From: Zhengitettix transpicula
Lineage: Eukaryota > Arthropoda > Insecta > Orthoptera > Tetrigidae
Assembly: GCA_037074705.1 (NCBI GenBank)
Contig: CM073591.1
Coordinates: 80,024,532-80,088,531, forward strand
DNA: 64,000 nucleotides
Reading direction: 5' to 3'
The position numbers and the translations under genes are program-made. Of this stretch, positions 34,674 through 47,750 are shown piece after piece; position 1 is the first letter of the stretch, and each line of letters starts with the position of its first letter. The notes below the pieces were generated by a model that worked only from the letters and a program-made list of their open reading frames with translations, had not been told where the DNA came from and did not search any database.

Positions 34674-35106
34674 AAATTACATATTTGGTAACGTCCTTCC
34701 CCCGAATGTTACTCAGTCAGAGGTCAGGCATTAAATAAAATAAAACCAAATGATTTAAATGATCTGAATAACATAAAACAATAACTTACAATACATACTG
34801 CGGACAATTTGAATTGTACACGAGTTCATGGATCTACGCATAAAAACAAATAAACAGTTTTACAATTTTTCAGCAAGTTGGATGTTTCTGCAACACTCCA
34901 CAAGGCAGAAATTCAGGAATATGAATCCGCCGGCAGGAAGCACGTCCACGAACTCCGCAGACTCCCAGTCCTAAGATGCAATCCTCAGGATTGGCTTGAC
35001 TAGGCTTCTGGAAAACCTTTGTGTATTATGTGTGTGTAGACGACTAATACTAAACAAGCAGGAATCAATGATTGGAAAATAACATTACCTGACGATAATA
35101 ATCTCA
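34674..35106. other. Spacer before LINE fragment
   Basis: No recognised feature. It may include diverged 5' sequence of the LINE that follows. Confidence 0.4.
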
Positions 35107-36104
35107 AACATATTGCATGAGAACGAAGTAGATCAGTATATCAGTATCGGACCCAATAACACAGACAAACGGGATACTACAAGGAGACCCCCTAAGCCTG
35201 TTATTATTTACTATTGCGACTGGAGATATAGTCGAATCCCTACCAACAGAAAACACGCGTCTCCAAGTGTATGCAGATGACGTGGTCATCACAGCAACCT
35301 CCAGACAAGATCTACAAGAGGCCTTAAACAATCTAACGAACTGGGCTCAAGAAAATGAACTAGAAATAAACCTTCAAAAGACAGCAGCAATGATATTCAG
35401 GAAAGGTGGCAGACACAGCACGAAAGACACTTTATTCCTGGGCAACAGACCAATAAGTGTCACAAACAGCTTCAAGTACCTTGGGATAACCTTACAACTG
35501 ACAGGAAGCACATTCACACTACACGTGAAAGAAAAAGTAATGGCAGCTATCAGAGCAATGCAAGATATTCGGATGATACGACAACTCTCCAAAGACACGG
35601 CCGTCTCCCTCTACAAAGCAAAAGTCACCCCAAGAGTCTCATACGGTTTGGAATTAATATGGGAGTAACTAAATAGAAAGAACCTGCAAGCTATTGAAAA
35701 GATAAAAGCAACTTTTCTGAAAAAGATACTGTACGAAATATACGCCATCACGACTTGCATATGAACTCACAAGGGAACCTTTCTACTTAGAAGACCTACG
35801 CTATACATCAGGGTTAACTTTACCATCTACACCTACATATCAACACGTAATACAAGAGCTAAAGGAAAAGAAGAACCAGATATGGGACGATTTCTACAGT
35901 ATCACCGCCATGATGACAAACGAATGGAGGAGAGCATCATACGAACTACGACACACAGTAACCCGTTTCGCCGTGCACGGTTTTCACCACAATATTTGTA
36001 ATCAAAAAGCTTTCATCAACCAGATGTGAATTATGTGAAATGGTGTGTGACAGATATCACCCATATTGGTGTTCCAGAATGACAGAATTTTGTAAAGAGT
36101 GACC
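35107..36104 (+). pseudogene. Non-LTR retrotransposon reverse transcriptase, 5'-truncated
   Basis: The preserved part starts inside the RT palm. GILQGDPLS is at 35171-35197 and the catalytic YADDV at 35270-35284. The frame continues to 35668 with SFKYLGITLQ and the SYGLELIW motif. After a stop and frame changes, EPFYLEDLR, NEWRRASYEL and a C-terminal zinc-knuckle-like CELCEMVCDRYHPYWC (36025-36072) can still be read, and then TEFCKE and a stop. The 134 codons around the catalytic site are open, so decay is moderate. The endonuclease and N-terminal part are missing, typical of 5' truncation. The exact clade is not certain from sequence alone. Confidence 0.85.
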
Positions 36105-36290
36105 CAAATTACTTTACACATTGTGTGAAATTCCTTATATTATATTATTATTTGTGTGTAATTGAGGAATTTGTTTTGGTGATTCGACAGCCACGACGGA
36201 CTTCTGCCGACTGTCTGGTTTAAAATTGTTATTTAGCCGTTGTCACTGTGAATACATAAAAGCAAAACATAATTCGGTGTATTGCATTTC
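36105..36290 (+). mobile_element. Probable 3' UTR of the preceding LINE
   Basis: Non-coding sequence directly after the ORF end, with a GC-richer block GCCACGACGGACTTCTGCCG. The 3' end cannot be placed, as no clear A tail is seen. Confidence 0.35.
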
Positions 36291-36559
36291 CATGCCGTAA
36301 ATTGAAATGATTGTATTAAAACACAAAAATAATTAATCAACCTAAAAATACTGTAAATAATCATATTCATAAAACGTAATGTAATGTTTTACGTAACAAT
36401 ATATAGAGAAAAATAAAAAATATGTATCATTTTTTGTGATATAGAGTCTACTACACTACACTTGAATAAAATTAAGTCCGCTCAGAAATCTTCTTAGATG
36501 CTTCATAAGCGATACATGAACAAAGCAAACAGCCTCCAAAGCAATATGTAGACATATTA

Positions 36560-37260
36560 ACATCATATATCACTGACAGACTATTCAGAATTAGGAAAGA
36601 AGACGAATACTCAGATCTGAATGAGATGAGAGAGGGAGTGACCCAAGGTAGCATATTGGGTCCTATTCCCTACTTCTTATATACTAACAATACCCAAATA
36701 TTGGAAGGAACTGAGACGGCTGGATATTCCGATGACACCGTGTTACTTGCAGTACAGAAAGGCTAAAATTTGGCAACCAGAAGACTACAAGCAGCTATCA
36801 ATGAAATAGTTGATTGGGTTAGACAATAGAGGATAAAGATAAATGAGCAGAAATTTATCCATGTCGTCTTTACAGATAAACCATCGAAGACCCATCACAC
36901 ATAGATTTAAATGGCATCACCGTGTTCTATGAGAACAACGCTAAGTACCTCAGCATGTCTCTAGACATCAAACTTAGGTGGAAAGATCGTGTTAAGACAA
37001 TCAGACCTATATATAAAATATAAATAATGTTATTCGCTAATTGGAAAAAACTCCAGTCTTTCAGTATCCAACAAAATACTGATTTACAATGAGACATTGA
37101 AACCACAGTGGCTTCTACTGTATTCAGCTTTGGGTCTGTGCCCGTGAAACAAACATTAACTGTATCCAGACATTTTAGAATAAAGTATCACGAAACATGG
37201 TGCCTGCAACTTGGTATATCCGAAATGCCGATCTCCATAATCTGGATTCTTTAGACTAGT
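36560..37260 (+). pseudogene. Jockey-type LINE reverse transcriptase remnant
   Basis: In one main frame it reads DRLFRIRKE, GVTQGSILGP (36635-36664), LYTNN and GYSDDTVLLA (catalytic box at 36724-36738). RLQAAINEIVDWVRQ, KINEQKF, NNAKYLSMSLDIKLRWKD and ANWKKLQSFS follow. This order and spacing match Jockey-clade ORF2 (GVPQGSxLGPLLYxLYTxD, FADDTAVLA, KTxxVxF, VKYLGxxLDxxLTW). At least five stops or frameshifts occur. The catalytic motif reads YSDD rather than the usual FADD. Confidence 0.8.
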
Positions 37261-39115
37261 TTTATTTTTAGGAACACTATCACAAGACATAATAAAACAA
37301 ATATCGGTTTTCTAAATTTGAAATTCAGACTAAAATAATTTTACATGTGATTGTTTTGATGCGTGTCTTGAAAATTATTTTTAATTTATTTTGGATTTCA
37401 TAAATTTGAAAGGCTTGATGAAAGATTTAGTGAAACTTCGTGGTATAATGTTTTGATGCTTTTAATGTATAAATATGGTTAGAAAATTATTAATTTCTGT
37501 GAACATAGAACGGCAGCAGAGAATGAAGGTAAAAAACAAGCAAAATCCTTTTCGATAAATACTGTCAGCGGAACTGCGATACGTGGAGCTTCAAAAACTA
37601 AATTAATGTAAATATTTTGTCTCGAAGATAGGCGAATAACAGTAGGTTATACACTGCTTCGATTGATCTTCTAAGTATATATCTGGCTAAAGTCTGATTA
37701 GAAGGGTCGGTCACCGCAGTAGATAAATAAGTAGGCTATTAAAGAGTCTTAGAGAGTAAATAAATATTTAAGAGAAAAGGTATAAGAAATATCTAGCCGT
37801 ATATATGCTATAAAAGACACGGAAGAAAATAATTTACTAAAGTCAGTCGGCTGAAGTCGAAATTCTCAAGTCCGAGGGTAATTTCCACGATAACTTCGTC
37901 ATCAAGATACATCGTTGATATTCCTGCCTAAATTTCAAGAAGACAGTTTAACGATAACCAATGTTCGAGCGTACAGGAAATTTAGAAAATATAGGATTAA
38001 TACACCTTCAAATCTACAAATCTATTTCTTTGAGAAATATTATTATGATTAATTTATGAATTTGTTCGGATTGAGAACCCACTAAAGCAATGAGAATTTA
38101 GAGAAAAATATATTTTCGATTTGATTTAGTGAAATTGTGTTGACTTACTTAAAAATTCATGGTCTGTAAATAACTTTATTTTATTAAATTCCATTTATAA
38201 TGTTGCTGATTTCGTAAATTATTAGTTAGGAAATTAATTTAATAATGAACTCCGGTAAAATTAAAGTTAATTATTCCATAAAAATTACATACACTTTCAA
38301 TAATAATAATTATTTTTTCCTATACATTAGGTTCTTGAATCAGGCATCAATAAATTATTCGCCGGATAGAAAGCATTTAATTTCCTTTCCACAAGATTTA
38401 ATCCAAGCGGAAGACATTTAGCAAATTTGCTTATTCAATAAGAATTTTTAATTTAACTAGACGGCAGTACACTGCAGAATATTAGCGTCAGTAAATGGAT
38501 TTGATTAAATTAAACGGAATCCGCGAGTTCACTAACGTATAAAATTAGTTCACGTAAATCATAAAAATATATCATTATAATAATGTTTCAGGTTGAATTT
38601 TTTTTGGTAGTGACGGAATTTCACAGACTTCGTCAGATTGTTTCTGTGTGTAGCGATTGAATAAGGAACACCGATTAATTATTATGTTTTCAATGTAAAA
38701 TCTTCTTCATTAATGGAAACCCATATCAATGAATGATATAAATTGAGGTTATCTTAACTCATTTGTAACTTATTCGGATCCATTTTGGAATGTCTGGATG
38801 TTATTTTATGACCGAAAGAACTATCAAAATAGTTATGACAAACCTTTACGACAGATATTGTTCTTTAGCTCGATTTTAATGAGGAAGAAAATCCTTCCAT
38901 TCCGCCATTTATTTAAATCAAACTGAAAATTTTCTGCGTATATTTACTACAAAATTAAGTATGAGATTTATATAAAATGCGTTAGGTTGCTAAAATAATT
39001 ATGAGAAGTAATGAAAATCAATGAAGTTATACCTCAATTGTTAACATATCGGAGAACATAGCAAGCATAAAAATATTTATGCATAAATAACTCCTTTTTA
39101 GGAACAGGAAAGTTA
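37261..39115. other. AT-rich spacer with a promoter-like site
   Basis: No coding sequence was recognised. A TATA/initiator pair at 37809-37848 is listed separately. Confidence 0.45.
37809..37848 (+). promoter_or_regulatory. Candidate core promoter
   Basis: TATAAAAG (37809-37816) is followed by the insect-type initiator TCAGTC (37843-37848). The spacing of 36 bases from the first T to the initiator A is slightly longer than usual. There is no gene downstream that I can support. Confidence 0.25.
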
Positions 39116-39116
39116 T

Positions 39117-39222
39117 TAATAAGAAATATAGCCAAATACAGACAGTGATAATATAACTTCATTAATGGAAACCCATATTACTTCTTTTGTCTGTATTTGG
39201 CTATCTTCCTTATTATTAATTT
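39117..39222. mobile_element. Family D MITE-like element, deleted form
   Basis: Inverted arms TAGCCAAATACAGACA (near 39129) and TGTCTGTATTTGGCTA (near 39189) extend to TTATTAATTTTCAATCAGACG on the right. The short centre carries a 22-base sequence also present at 38705-38726. The hammerhead-like centre of the longer copies is missing. Confidence 0.65.
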
Positions 39223-42177
39223 TCAATCAGACGTAAACTTTTCATTTCAACAGAAAATTTATGTCATGGGGTTGCTATAATAATTTCAAATAGTAGGAAA
39301 GTTTATTTTCAGAAAATTCAAGATATAGAGCATAAATTATGCATATATTACAATTCTTCTATCAGTAATCTGATAGTCAAGAAATTATTTACTAATTTTA
39401 TATTATGCACATTTCATAAATGGAGATAGCATACTATGGTACAAAGGCGAAATTAACACAAAGATTCCATTATAGCGTGTAGGCAGGTAATTTTAATTAT
39501 GAAAATAAATGTTATTTAAGTGTACCGCTAAAAGTAACTGTGATATTATTATGAGATAGATAAAAAATACTTTGAAGGTACGCTAGTCAGTTTCCTCATT
39601 AGATTCTGTTCGCTGGCGTGGTCCTCTCGTGTATTATGCAACAGTCGATTCGCTATTCTTTTTTATGTACGCAATCTCATTTGTTACGGCGTGCTGGACC
39701 GGACGCATACAAAGTCACCCCCATCAATTATAGAGAATGTCTGTAAAATATCATCCTTCTGTCTGCTGCAGCGAAAGCACTTTAATTTTCGGTTTTTGGT
39801 TAACGTAGCTACTTTCCACTTGAATTGAGCCGATAACAGAAAATCTGTAACTTCGATCTACGATGGTAATTTCCGAAAGGGATCTGAAATGTTTCGACTA
39901 ATCTACAAATTTCATCTTCCTGCTGAATGAAATTGTCCTCTGTCAACAAGGACATCTTGCAGAATCACATTAATTGTTAGATATAATTAATTCTCATTAT
40001 TAATACTACAGTTTTTGATAATTTCACATATATTTGGCATTAGATATTAATTAATTTAATATATTCGGACATAAAATAATGTCGACGGTAAATTAATTTA
40101 CGTAAAATGGTAAATAATTAATTAATGGTTGTTAAATTATGTACGAAAGTAATTAATGTACTAATTGTTTTAAATTACAATTACAATTTTATTTAACAAT
40201 TTAATACATTATGATTTATTTTTTTAAAGTGCTCGCTATCGTTTTTTATGCAAAATAATCATAATAACCAGGTGTTTTAAGAAAAATCACGGTGTCAGAG
40301 CAATTAAAAATTTATTGAGTTACATTTCATTAAGAATGTAATTAATTAATAATTTTGGGATTTGATTACATAACCTGCCATATTACAGTCGAATTTTTCC
40401 AGATGATTGGCGTCTTTGGGAAAAATTGTATGCTGCTCCCTCTGCGCCGATTTTCGTTAGTGCGTAACTCCGTTTCCCTGGTTGCAACTATGGGACACAA
40501 ACTTTTATCCTTCCTTCTTCCTCTTAGTGTGTTACCATACGTGCATAAACAATGATAAGAAAGATCCTCATAATAAATATTAATTAGTCAAACTTCACGG
40601 TCCAGGTTAGAAGTGACGTCACTGCTGTTAGTTTAGAATTCATCGCAGAGTCTTAAGAAACCTATTTAACTGTCGCCATTGTTTGAGAATACGTGTGTTG
40701 TACGAGGGCGCTAGTTTCTAGAAATAATTTTATATTGTTTAAATAAATTGCAGTAGCATTTAAAATGGATTCATTTATTTTAATAAATTCACCCATTCAC
40801 GAAAATAAGTGTTATAACTTATTCGTAATTACTATGTATTTGAGACAAATACAAATTTTTCTAACCTTCAAGAAATTTTAATTTGAAACATGTTAGTGCT
40901 TTTATTTTCCATAAGTAGACTTATTTCTGTAATACTTAATCAATTTTAATTTATTTTGATCCAATACATAAGCTGACGTTTCCATCTGTGATTGTTTTCC
41001 CGTGCTTTACGCATTATTATTATATCTACATAATTGTTACAAAATTAATTGGTTTCTTCTTTTGAGCAGACTCCGCTGAAAAGAAATTTTTCATGCAAAT
41101 GTTTTATGTAATTTTGTTCAACAAAATAACTTAACATTTAAAAAGGTTACAAAATTCCCTTTTCAACATTCTTCTTAAAATATTTCTACAGTTCCCTCAA
41201 TTAGAAATATTTTTCTAAATATTTATTCAACGCAATTTTAGTCTAAATGAATTTTTTTGTTATGCACAATGAAACTTTAATAGTGTTACATTTAATTAAA
41301 CAATAATCGTTTGCTTACACAAATCATGAGTTTTTTTTAGTGATAGGCCATATATTGAAGAATACTCGCATTATTCAAAGACGACGTTTATTATATAATT
41401 AATTTTATACGCGGATAAATAAAATGAAACTGTGGATGAAATTTATTTTACGTGAAAGCAGTGATATAACTCATCGAAAACTCTCAATGAAAAAGTAAGT
41501 GCAGAGGAATATCGGATATAGGTAAAGGGTGAAACATGTGAACCAAAACTTGGGATAGGAAAACGTTAAATTATAGGATCATGTAAATTAATTAAAGTAA
41601 ATAAAAACTATGCGATTTCATTACATAAGTTTGAGGTAGAATAGGAAGTGAAATGCTGGCTTGTCCAAAAAGTTCTAACTCATTTGAAAGTTATGATGGT
41701 AAAAATACGTCACGTGTTCGTTTTCATAGTGAATGCAAGTAAACATGACGGGTATTGGCTGTTGTTGTGTGATTGGTATTCACCTTGCGTGTTCTCCCCT
41801 CAAGCAGTCGCCGCTTCCTTTCCGAGTTTCACGGAATCGATCTTCGCGAAGCTCGTGTAATCTAAACTCTAGTGATTCACAGCTTCAGACGCATTCCCTG
41901 CAGATGAAACTCGTGCTCCTGAAACACGACCCCATCTGCAGTGTTTATTTTCTAGACTTACTTTTAATTTCGTGGGCCAGCTACTTTTTTGTGAGGAGTA
42001 AATTCTGTTCGACACGGGATCGTCGCTTCGGAGGGGAGGTCGCAACTTTATTAAGAATTGAGTAAGATTTTTTTGTAACCTTCGAGTACCTTGAGAGTTT
42101 AAGTTTTTAGGGAAAGTCAGGGTTTAAATTACGAGGAAAATTTAAGATAGAGGCTTTTAGAGTCTTAGAAAAGAATA
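39223..42177. other. AT-rich spacer, no recognised feature
   Basis: Open frames at 40355-40555 and 41648-42065 (plus) are unassigned. The region 41740-42040 is less AT-rich but has no motifs. Confidence 0.5.
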
Positions 42178-42270
42178 ATTTTCAATTGAACACCATGAGA
42201 AAATTTTTTTTCGGATGTGGAAAGATTCATCAGATTTATATGGTTTTTAGCCTTTAAATATAACCATAAT

Positions 42271-43307
42271 GAAAAACCACATATTCACCCTAAGGACCAT
42301 CATGAAAAGATGTTATAAGTTTAACATTGATCTGCATATGATATTTATCGATTACAAAAAAACTTATGATGAAATTGATAGAAATGCCCTTTTTGAAACA
42401 TTGGTTAATTTCTATGTACCCAGGAAAATAATTCGACTAATACAAATGACCCTTGCTGGCAACACAGGGAAAGTATCCACCAAATTCGATATTAAACAAG
42501 GAGTGAGACAGGGTGACGCACTTTTCCACTATACTGTTTAATATTGTATTGGAAAGAGTAGTTAGAAAAGTGGAATTAAATCCTGGCGAGTCAATTTACA
42601 GCAGAATGACGCAAATATTGGCATCTGCAGATGACATTGTATTAATCAGCAGATCAACCCGAGAATTACAATTAAGGAACACGATGGAGCTAAATTATGG
42701 CTGAGGGTGAATATGAGAAAAACAAAGTATATGATTGCATCTAGGAAGGAGGATAGATGGGAAAATGTTACTAACATCTCCATAGAGAAAATCAATTTTG
42801 ATGTTACTGGGCCCTACTTCCTCTCTTGAAATCTCAGCACCTCTCAAAAAAGGGAAAGGTAAAGATTTATAAAACTATAATTAAACCAGTGCTGACCTAT
42901 GCGGCAGAAACCTGGTGTGACGGTTCGACGAATTCAGAATAGCAGCATGGGAAAGAAAAATCCAACGAAGAATTTATGAGCCTAAGTATGAAAACGAGGA
43001 ATGGATAATTAGAACTAACAAAGAAATCTATGAACTCTATGGTGACCACCAAATTGTGAGCTCCATAAGGAGTTCAAGACTTAGATGGGCAGGGTATGTG
43101 GAAAGGAGTGAGGAGGGAACCCTACTGCAAAGAATATGGAAAGGAAAACCAGGAGGAAGAAGGTGTACAGTAGACCTAGAAAGAAATGGCCGGAGAATAT
43201 AGAGGAAGATATGAAGGAGTTGGTCATAAGAGGATGTAGGAGGAAAGCAAGAGATAGTGAGGCAGGCTCTAGCCCTACAAGGACTGTAACGCCATGGTGT
43301 ATGTATG
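42271..43307 (+). pseudogene. LINE (RTE-like) ORF2 fragment inserted in the inverted repeat
   Basis: It reads IFIDYKKTYDEIDR, then KQGVRQGDALF (motif at 42500-42523), a frameshift, FNIVLERVVRK, QILASADDIVLI (42624-42638 encodes SADDI in place of the usual YADDI), KTKYMIASR, IKPVLTYAAETW (about 42880-42915) and ELYGDHQIV. The end has GGRR and RPRKKWPENIEEDM...RGCRRKARD. This order is that of RTE-like or related endonuclease LINEs (GVRQGDPLSPxLFNIVLE, GYADDI, TYGAETW, GRPRxRWxDxVEEDLxxLGxxxWRxxAxDR). The N-terminal half is missing and the frame is broken. It ends in GTATGTATG. Confidence 0.8.
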
Positions 43308-43698
43308 TAAAACGTTAAAGCTAATTGCAATTATTTATACAATTTATAAAATTTATGCATAATGAAAGGCTACTAATAGTCCTTAGTTAAATCTTTACGC
43401 GAGGTAAAATATTTAGTGCGATTTAATTTTATTTTGTAAATAAAATGGCTTATACAAAATCTACTGAAACTTGTTTGAAGAATTTTGGATACTGTTTGGT
43501 TTAATTGCAGATTGAATAAATAAAACACTGAGACATAGTCCTCAAAATTTTAGTTGAGTTTTTTATATAATTGTCAGTCCAGTAATGAGAATCTTTCAGC
43601 CTCTTATTTGGCCATAGTCATCTGTAAAAATGTTACAATTTAATTACAATGTAGTTTTGTGTGTCCTAATGTAAACTGATTGTAATTAAATTTTAACT

Positions 43699-44060
43699 CA
43701 AGAATAAGTAAAGCTTAACTAACCGTCAGGCCTTAGTTATTTATTTTAAACACGACGAAAAATGACGACCGGAGATGTAATCAAATCCAGGACCTTTGGA
43801 TTATTGGGCGGCTGCTCTAACCAGAAATCTGTCTTCGTCGACTTCCGATCCAGTTCGAAATTTCTCAATTAGGCCCACTTACTATTTTACAAGTCACTTT
43901 TTTCTTCAAGGCCTAATTCTAGAAACTAATGAAGAAGGGACAATTTATGTAAATAGTTGATGGGATTTTGGAAGTATTAATTCAAGAATAAGTAAAGCTT
44001 AACGAATCATCAGACCTAACGCCATGTTAAGTTATTTATTTTAATCATGAGGAAAAATGC
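43699..44060. repeat. Direct repeat pair within the inverted-repeat centre
   Basis: TCAAGAATAAGTAAAGCTTA and the following 45-60 bases (43699-43762) recur at 43982-44060 with changes, about 283 bases apart. Confidence 0.65.
43765..43830 (-). repeat. tRNA-like fragment
   Basis: On the minus strand GGTTAGAGCAGCCGCCCAAT and GGTCCTGGATTTGATTACA resemble the anticodon-side and T-arm regions of a tRNA or tRNA SINE, with a mutated B box. Too little pairs for a functional tRNA. Confidence 0.4.
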
Positions 44061-44573
44061 CGAAAACAGGAAATTTACGCTCACCAGCTGCAATTTAAAA
44101 CAGTTGCCCGGAAAACAAAAGGACATTTTTTCTCATGATTAAAGTATATTAAAATTTTACTTTATTACATGGCCCAATAATAGGTTGAAAGATTCTCATT
44201 ACTGGACCGACAATTATATAAAATTAACAAAAATTTTGAGGACTGTGTATCGGGGTTTTATTTATTCAATCTGCAATTAACCCAAACAGTATCCAAAATT
44301 CTTCAAACAAGTTTCAGTAGATTTTGTATAAGCCGTTTTATTTACAAAATAAAATTAAATCGCACTAAATATTTTATCTCGCTTAAAGATTTAAGTAGTC
44401 AGTATGAACTATTAGTAGTCGTTCATTAAATTTTATAAATTCTATTTAAATAATAAGTGCAATTAACTTTAACGTTTTACATTGTGGTTATATTTAAAGG
44501 CCAAAAACCATGTAAACCTGATGATTAAAAATTTTTTTCTCACGGTGATCATTATTTGAGTGAGAATTAAATA

Positions 44574-47500
44574 AACAACTTATAATTGTTCATTTTTATT
44601 TTTCACTGAATAATCAAAACTTTGCAATTGTGTATCATTACATAGTTGTAGTATTTTCAGGATCGATGTACACTAATTATTATTATTATCATCATTTTTG
44701 AACCACACAGAATTCTTTTGTCTACAATTTTAATTTTAATTTGTAACTGTACAAAATATGTCTTCCCCACTTAAAAACGTTCCTTTTACATTACTTTTTG
44801 ATTAAAAACCCATTTATATTAATATATTGTTGTTGACGTCTAAACTTTTACAAATACTGGAAAGGTTTACTAACAGTGTTCCAAAGGTCTGATAGACCTT
44901 ATTTAAATATTGAAATTGAGAAAATGTGAGATTTTCGTATTCTGCTTCAGGGATTTAGAAAAATTAATTATAAACTTTTAACTAATATTTGTGTGTATAT
45001 CAAACCTGTTACATTGAATAAAAGCATTTTTGTGTGCGTATTACGATTTTAATGTGAAATTGAATCCCATTTCCCTGGGTTGATGTTATATCGAGAACAT
45101 TTCGAGTAGTAACACAGGCCAAGTTCGATAAGAGCACATTCAATGGTACGCCAAGTGATTGCTACGTTCTGCTCTCATTGCAGAGCTGAGATTGTGGGTT
45201 TTGATGGGACTTAGAGATTCTGTCGATAGCCCTTTAGCAGTTGGCAAGTGCCTGTGTTCAGTCTTGCACTGATAATTATCAATAATCCGTCAAGGGTAAA
45301 TTTTGCATGTAATGGATTATCTAATAACCTATTAAATTGAAAATACTATTTTTTAGAAAGTATAAAATAAAGAAATTGCTCGAAGAGCGACAGATTAATA
45401 GACCTTATCTAGGTTTGGGATTCATTTATTAATCTTACAAATCGGAAATTAATCTTGCGGTAATATTATATACTGTACAAATGTACGTTTAAACTTTCCA
45501 ACCTCCTGGTGTTTTTTATATATGTCTTGTTTATAGTCTTTGAATACCATTTAAAATCTGTTGTTAATCAAAACTATTTTATCAAGTTGTTGCACAAAAT
45601 AAATGGATTAAAATTTCATACAGAAATTTGTTTAGGACATTAAGTTAACATTACTATTTTAAATTTAGTTTCACGCTGTTACACATCCATTTTAAACACT
45701 CAAATTCCACTTTTCAATTTGATTAGTGGCTATATAAGCATTGAACAAAATTTAGGGAAATTGAGATAAATTCTACTTTTGCAATGAGGCAGATGAGCTG
45801 TGGAAAGAAAAACACAATTTAATGTTGTCGAATAAAACTTTCATTTTCTATTTTAACACACCTACATTCTTGTTTTGTTTCTTTGTTTCATCCGATAGTT
45901 AGCTGAATATAGATTTCTACTGCACAGTAGTTCTTATTTATGTACATTTTTACATTAATTGCATCTTTACACTCATAAACAATAATAGCCAAAGAGCTAG
46001 TTCTATCGTTATTCATCATCACAACGTTACAAATTTCCTGAGATATTTTTCAGTAAAAAATATTTTCAAAAATATTTGTAATATTAAAAAAATTCAGGCA
46101 CGTCTTTCTGGAAATATTTACTAACCGCTTGAACTATCTCTGTAGATTCAGGTTTACAAGACAAATTTAAACTTTTCTTGCTTTTTTTATCCCACAATTT
46201 GTCGTTATTTGATTAGATGTAAATTTGGAAATTACCGAAATAAAGCACGGAATGGAATTACATTTTTTAGAAAATTATTTTGCGCTCAATAACGTTCAGT
46301 GAACATTATTTTCGTCGCTTAATAATTTTCTTATACATTGCATTGTAATAGCCCGTTATAATTAAATGTAATTGATTAGGCTAGCAAGTGGTTGTCGTTA
46401 GACAATACAAATATTTCCAATCATTTTGCTTTTAAGACAAACTTTACGTATTATAAAGAATATATTTTTCCTTTCATGGGAGTGAAGTAAACGTTCCTCG
46501 CAGATGAAATCTGAGCCTATCGTAAACGGTAACAATCCTCCAACAAAAATATTTACACTGAAATGTTCACATGCAGATGTTCATTCACATGGTTGTAGCG
46601 TTAAGTGCTTTCGTTGAACTGCAAGCTGAATTTTACTTATGCTAAGCCAATGTATTCTCCTTCAAAAATAACACGCTTCTTTTAAACAAGTAATTTATGC
46701 GAGGAATTTTCTTTCTTTTCATTTGCCTTTAAGATTAAAATTATTTTCAGATGGCTTTCTTATTTATTCCTGAAAAGTGTGTTACGGACATAGAATAGTT
46801 CATTCACGAATATAATTCTTGGAGTTGGTGTTAGTTCGATATTTTTCACGGTAATGGAAGGATCGCAGTATTTTGTAAAATGATAGAACTGTATATGGTA
46901 CAATTTCTATTAAACTCTAATAAATTTGTAGTAGGATACTTTATATTAATGTTCACTATATCTTCCATACTTCATCGCACGTATTCTGGTAGGTGGCGCT
47001 TAACAGAGTACACTTGCGTGAAACAGTTTTGATCGAGGTACATAAGACGTTATAGCGTAGTTAATAACTGCCAAATGTAATGAACAAGTAGCCATAGAAC
47101 AGAGGGAATCGATAAGGATGAAAATCTACTTAATTACTATCCTTACACGTTTTGTATAACTGTCGAATACACGTTGCCACTTATTAGCAACATTTCAACT
47201 GTGCTAAATGATTTCGAATCATGAATTAAAAATAGTGGCAGTAAGACACAAAGAGAAATGCTTCTTATTGTAAGCGAGCTGAAAATAGAGTAGCAGTTTC
47301 TGAAACACCCTTTCTGACGTAATAGCTTTGCAGAGTAAATAAGAGACAGTGAGAGGCGAGTATTTTGTGCAGTGGTCAGAAGTGTAAAGCTGAGAAATTC
47401 ACATCATCCCAGACGCTAACATCGTAGCGGAAATCATTTCACTAGGTAGACAAATCGCAATTAACGTGAACTTCGCGTCCTACTAATTTAGTTCTGACAG

Positions 47501-47750
47501 TTTCCGTTTCTCATATTGATCTTGTATATCTACTCTGGCAACTGTTCCGATTTAGTAACCCTTATAGTATCCAAGATGTTATGTTTGGGAAAAACTGTTC
47601 TTAATATTTGTGTTGTAAAATTTAATGTTATGTATTTACATGGGGTTTATGTATAGGGTTTAAATGACATAAATATAAAATAAAAATTGATAAATATGGA
47701 AATATTAATTTAATAGATAAAATGAAACTTTAAAGTGAAATATATATATT
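44574..47750. other. AT-rich spacer, no recognised feature
   Basis: About 3.2 kb with no motif-bearing frame, RNA gene or transposon end that I can support. A (AT)n tract (47741-47750) leads into the next element. Confidence 0.5.

Larger units (their letters stand above)
42178..44573. repeat. Large inverted repeat, left arm split by a LINE
   Basis: The right arm (about 44170-44573) is the inverted copy of 42178-42270 joined to 43308-43613. Matching blocks include TGGTTTTTAGCCTTTAAATA, TTTAGTGCGATTTAATTTTA, TCAGTAGATTTTGTATAAGC and GAATCTTTCAACCTATTATT or their complements. The central 557 bases are a separate sequence. The arms are about 400 bases with moderate divergence. Confidence 0.8.
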
